Assembly (NCBI GenBank): GCA_009885425.1
Contig: VFKS01000393.1
Location: 1-7,535, forward strand
Origin: Novosphingobium sp.
GTDB taxonomy: Bacteria > Pseudomonadota > Alphaproteobacteria > Sphingomonadales > Sphingomonadaceae
Direction: 5' to 3'
Length of the DNA: 7,535 bases
Each line of letters begins with the position of its first letter. Position 1 is the first letter of the stretch. Of the stretch, positions 6,260 through 7,535 are shown one piece after another. A model generated the notes under the pieces. That model worked only from the letters and a program-made list of their open reading frames with translations. It did not search any database and was not told the DNA's origin. Both the position numbers and the translations under genes were made by a program.

Positions 6260-7535
6260 TCGCCAGCCGCTCTTTCACCCGCTCGGCAATCCGCGCTTCC
6301 AGCATCGATAGCGGCATCACGCCTTCCTTCAGAATTTCGTGGAACCACGGCAGGCTGAACTTGTCACCCAGCGCCGCTTGCGCCTTGGCCCGGTTCTTGA
6401 CCCAGGCGGTGTGGCCGATCTTGTACGAACAGGCCTGCCCGATCAGCACGCAGTACCGCTCAACCTCGCGCTGGCTGCGCGGGCGGGCAAAGCCGGTGGT
6501 GGCGACCATGTAATCGGTCGCCTGTTCGCGGGTCCAGCGCTTGTGATGGATCCCGGTATCGACCACCAGCCGCGCCGCGCGGAACAGGAAGCTTTGCAGG
6601 TAACCGGCCCGCTCCAGTCCCCTGTAGGCACCCAGTTCATCGGCCAGCTGCTCGGCATAGAGCGCCCAGCCCTCGCCATAGCTCGAGATGAAATTGTTAC
6701 GCAGCAACATCGGTAGGTCGCCCGATGCTTGCGCATAGGAACCCTGCAGGTGGTGCCCCGGATTACCCTCGTGATAGGTCAGCGCGGGCAGGGAATACTT
6801 CGGCCAATCACCCACCGACTTCAGGTTGATCCAGTAGATCGCCGGGCGGCTGCCATCCATCGAGGCGATGTTGTAATAGCCATTTGAGGCACCATCCTGA
6901 ATTTCCACTGGAACCGCACGGATATCGAGCGGCTTGCTCGGCACATTGGCAAAGGCGCGCGGCAGCCGCGTCGCCATGTCGGCCATCCCAGCGTTGAGGC
7001 TTTGGATCAGGGCCTTGCGGCCTTCGGCGCTATCGGGATAGAGCTGATCGGGCTGCTTGTTGAGCACGGTCAGCCGTTCGGCGACGCTACCCTGCGTGAG
7101 TCCGGAACTTTTGAGGATCGCATCGAGCTGGGCCGAGATATCGGCGACTTGCTCCAACCCGATCTTGTGCACTTCCTCGGGCGAAAGATTGGTTGTGGTC
7201 GCTTGCGCCAGTGCAGCGGCATAAATGTCGGATCCGCCCGGGATGCGCCAGGCGCCGTCGCCCGCCGCAGTCTTGGCCCGCAGCGCCGTCATCAGTGCAA
7301 TCTGCCGGTCGAGCGCGGGATAGACCGCGCCAGCGATGATTTTCGCCGCGCGTGCTCCCCAGTTTCCAGCGATGCCTTTGGCCTTCGCCCGACCGGCCAG
7401 CGATTGCGCCATGCCGCTATCGCGTGGGGCAGCCGCACGCAACTTGCGCATCTGGCTCACCGCCAGATCGATTGACCATGCCGGCGCGAGCAGACCGCGC
7501 GCGGCCTCGGCCCGTTGGCTGGCGCTCTCCTGATC
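6252..7535 (-). CDS. DUF885 family protein, putative zinc peptidase (N-terminus outside window)
   Basis: The C-terminal 427 residues of a DUF885 protein (PF05960). Members are usually near 600 residues and often carry a signal peptide, so about 170 residues are missing to the right. The frame is open to the last base: the codons before the GTG at 7460 are coding in style (QRAEAARGLLAPAWSIDLAV), so this GTG is not the start. The key motif is YHEGNPGHHLQ (fragment residues 254-264), an HE-x-x-PGHH arrangement matching the putative metal-binding site of the family. It is followed by SYGEGWALYAE with a second conserved glutamate (about 288). Later conserved parts include the RAARLVVDTGIHHKRW and GQACSYKIGH segments. 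The family looks like gluzincin-type metallopeptidases; activity and substrate here are inferred. The gene converges on the Uup gene with no space between stop codons. Confidence 0.92.
   Translation of the reverse strand, partial: DQESASQRAEAARGLLAPAWSIDLAVSQMRKLRAAAPRDSGMAQSLAGRAKAKGIAGNWGARAAKIIAGAVYPALDRQIALMTALRAKTAAGDGAWRIPGGSDIYAAALAQATTTNLSPEEVHKIGLEQVADISAQLDAILKSSGLTQGSVAERLTVLNKQPDQLYPDSAEGRKALIQSLNAGMADMATRLPRAFANVPSKPLDIRAVPVEIQDGASNGYYNIASMDGSRPAIYWINLKSVGDWPKYSLPALTYHEGNPGHHLQGSYAQASGDLPMLLRNNFISSYGEGWALYAEQLADELGAYRGLERAGYLQSFLFRAARLVVDTGIHHKRWTREQATDYMVATTGFARPRSQREVERYCVLIGQACSYKIGHTAWVKNRAKAQAALGDKFSLPWFHEILKEGVMPLSMLEARIAERVKERLAKG

Noticed and set aside
1..7535. Mobile elements, CRISPR arrays, tRNAs, or a defence or biosynthetic island
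   Set aside because: No terminal repeats, spaced repeat arrays, tRNA-like folds, transposase or integrase motifs were seen; base composition and coding style look uniform.

Overview
The window is GC-rich chromosomal DNA packed almost end to end with ordinary-looking bacterial genes. Codon use, the alphaproteobacterial style of chorismate mutase, and the PepSY / OmpR-type regulator / PhoQ-like kinase arrangement suggest an alphaproteobacterium, most likely a sphingomonad or Erythrobacter-like organism. This placement is an inference from protein character; no rRNA or other marker gene is present. There are eight protein-coding genes and no tRNA, rRNA, insertion sequence, CRISPR array or phage gene. 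No gene-free stretch is longer than 67 bases.

Layout. At the left edge a monofunctional chorismate mutase (53-334, +) converges, with 3 bases between stops, on a minus-strand block. In transcription order (right to left) that block is a class IV PLP aminotransferase resembling D-amino-acid transaminase (4393-3551), a secreted PepSY-domain protein (3503-3210), an OmpR-family response regulator (3142-2465), a PhoQ-like sensor kinase (2406-1027) and a lipoprotein of unknown function (1030-338), whose start overlaps the kinase stop by ATGA. The last four look like one signalling operon with sensor, regulator and envelope partners. The aminotransferase may have its own promoter or lie at the head of the same transcript.

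Divergent from the aminotransferase, across a 67-base spacer holding a 17-base imperfect dyad, is a Uup-type ABC-F ATPase (4461-6251, +). It converges on a DUF885 family protein (6252-7535, -) whose N-terminus lies beyond the window. The two stop codons abut inside a perfect 16-base palindrome.

How the genes work together. The clearest functional unit is the PepSY-regulator-kinase-lipoprotein operon, probably an envelope stress or ion-sensing system. Its leader regions contain two possible RNA stems that would cover the ribosome binding sites of the regulator and the kinase. I see no defence system or wholly new machinery. The most novel material is the uncharacterised lipoprotein tied to the two-component system, the aminotransferase with an altered substrate loop, and the small regulatory structures.
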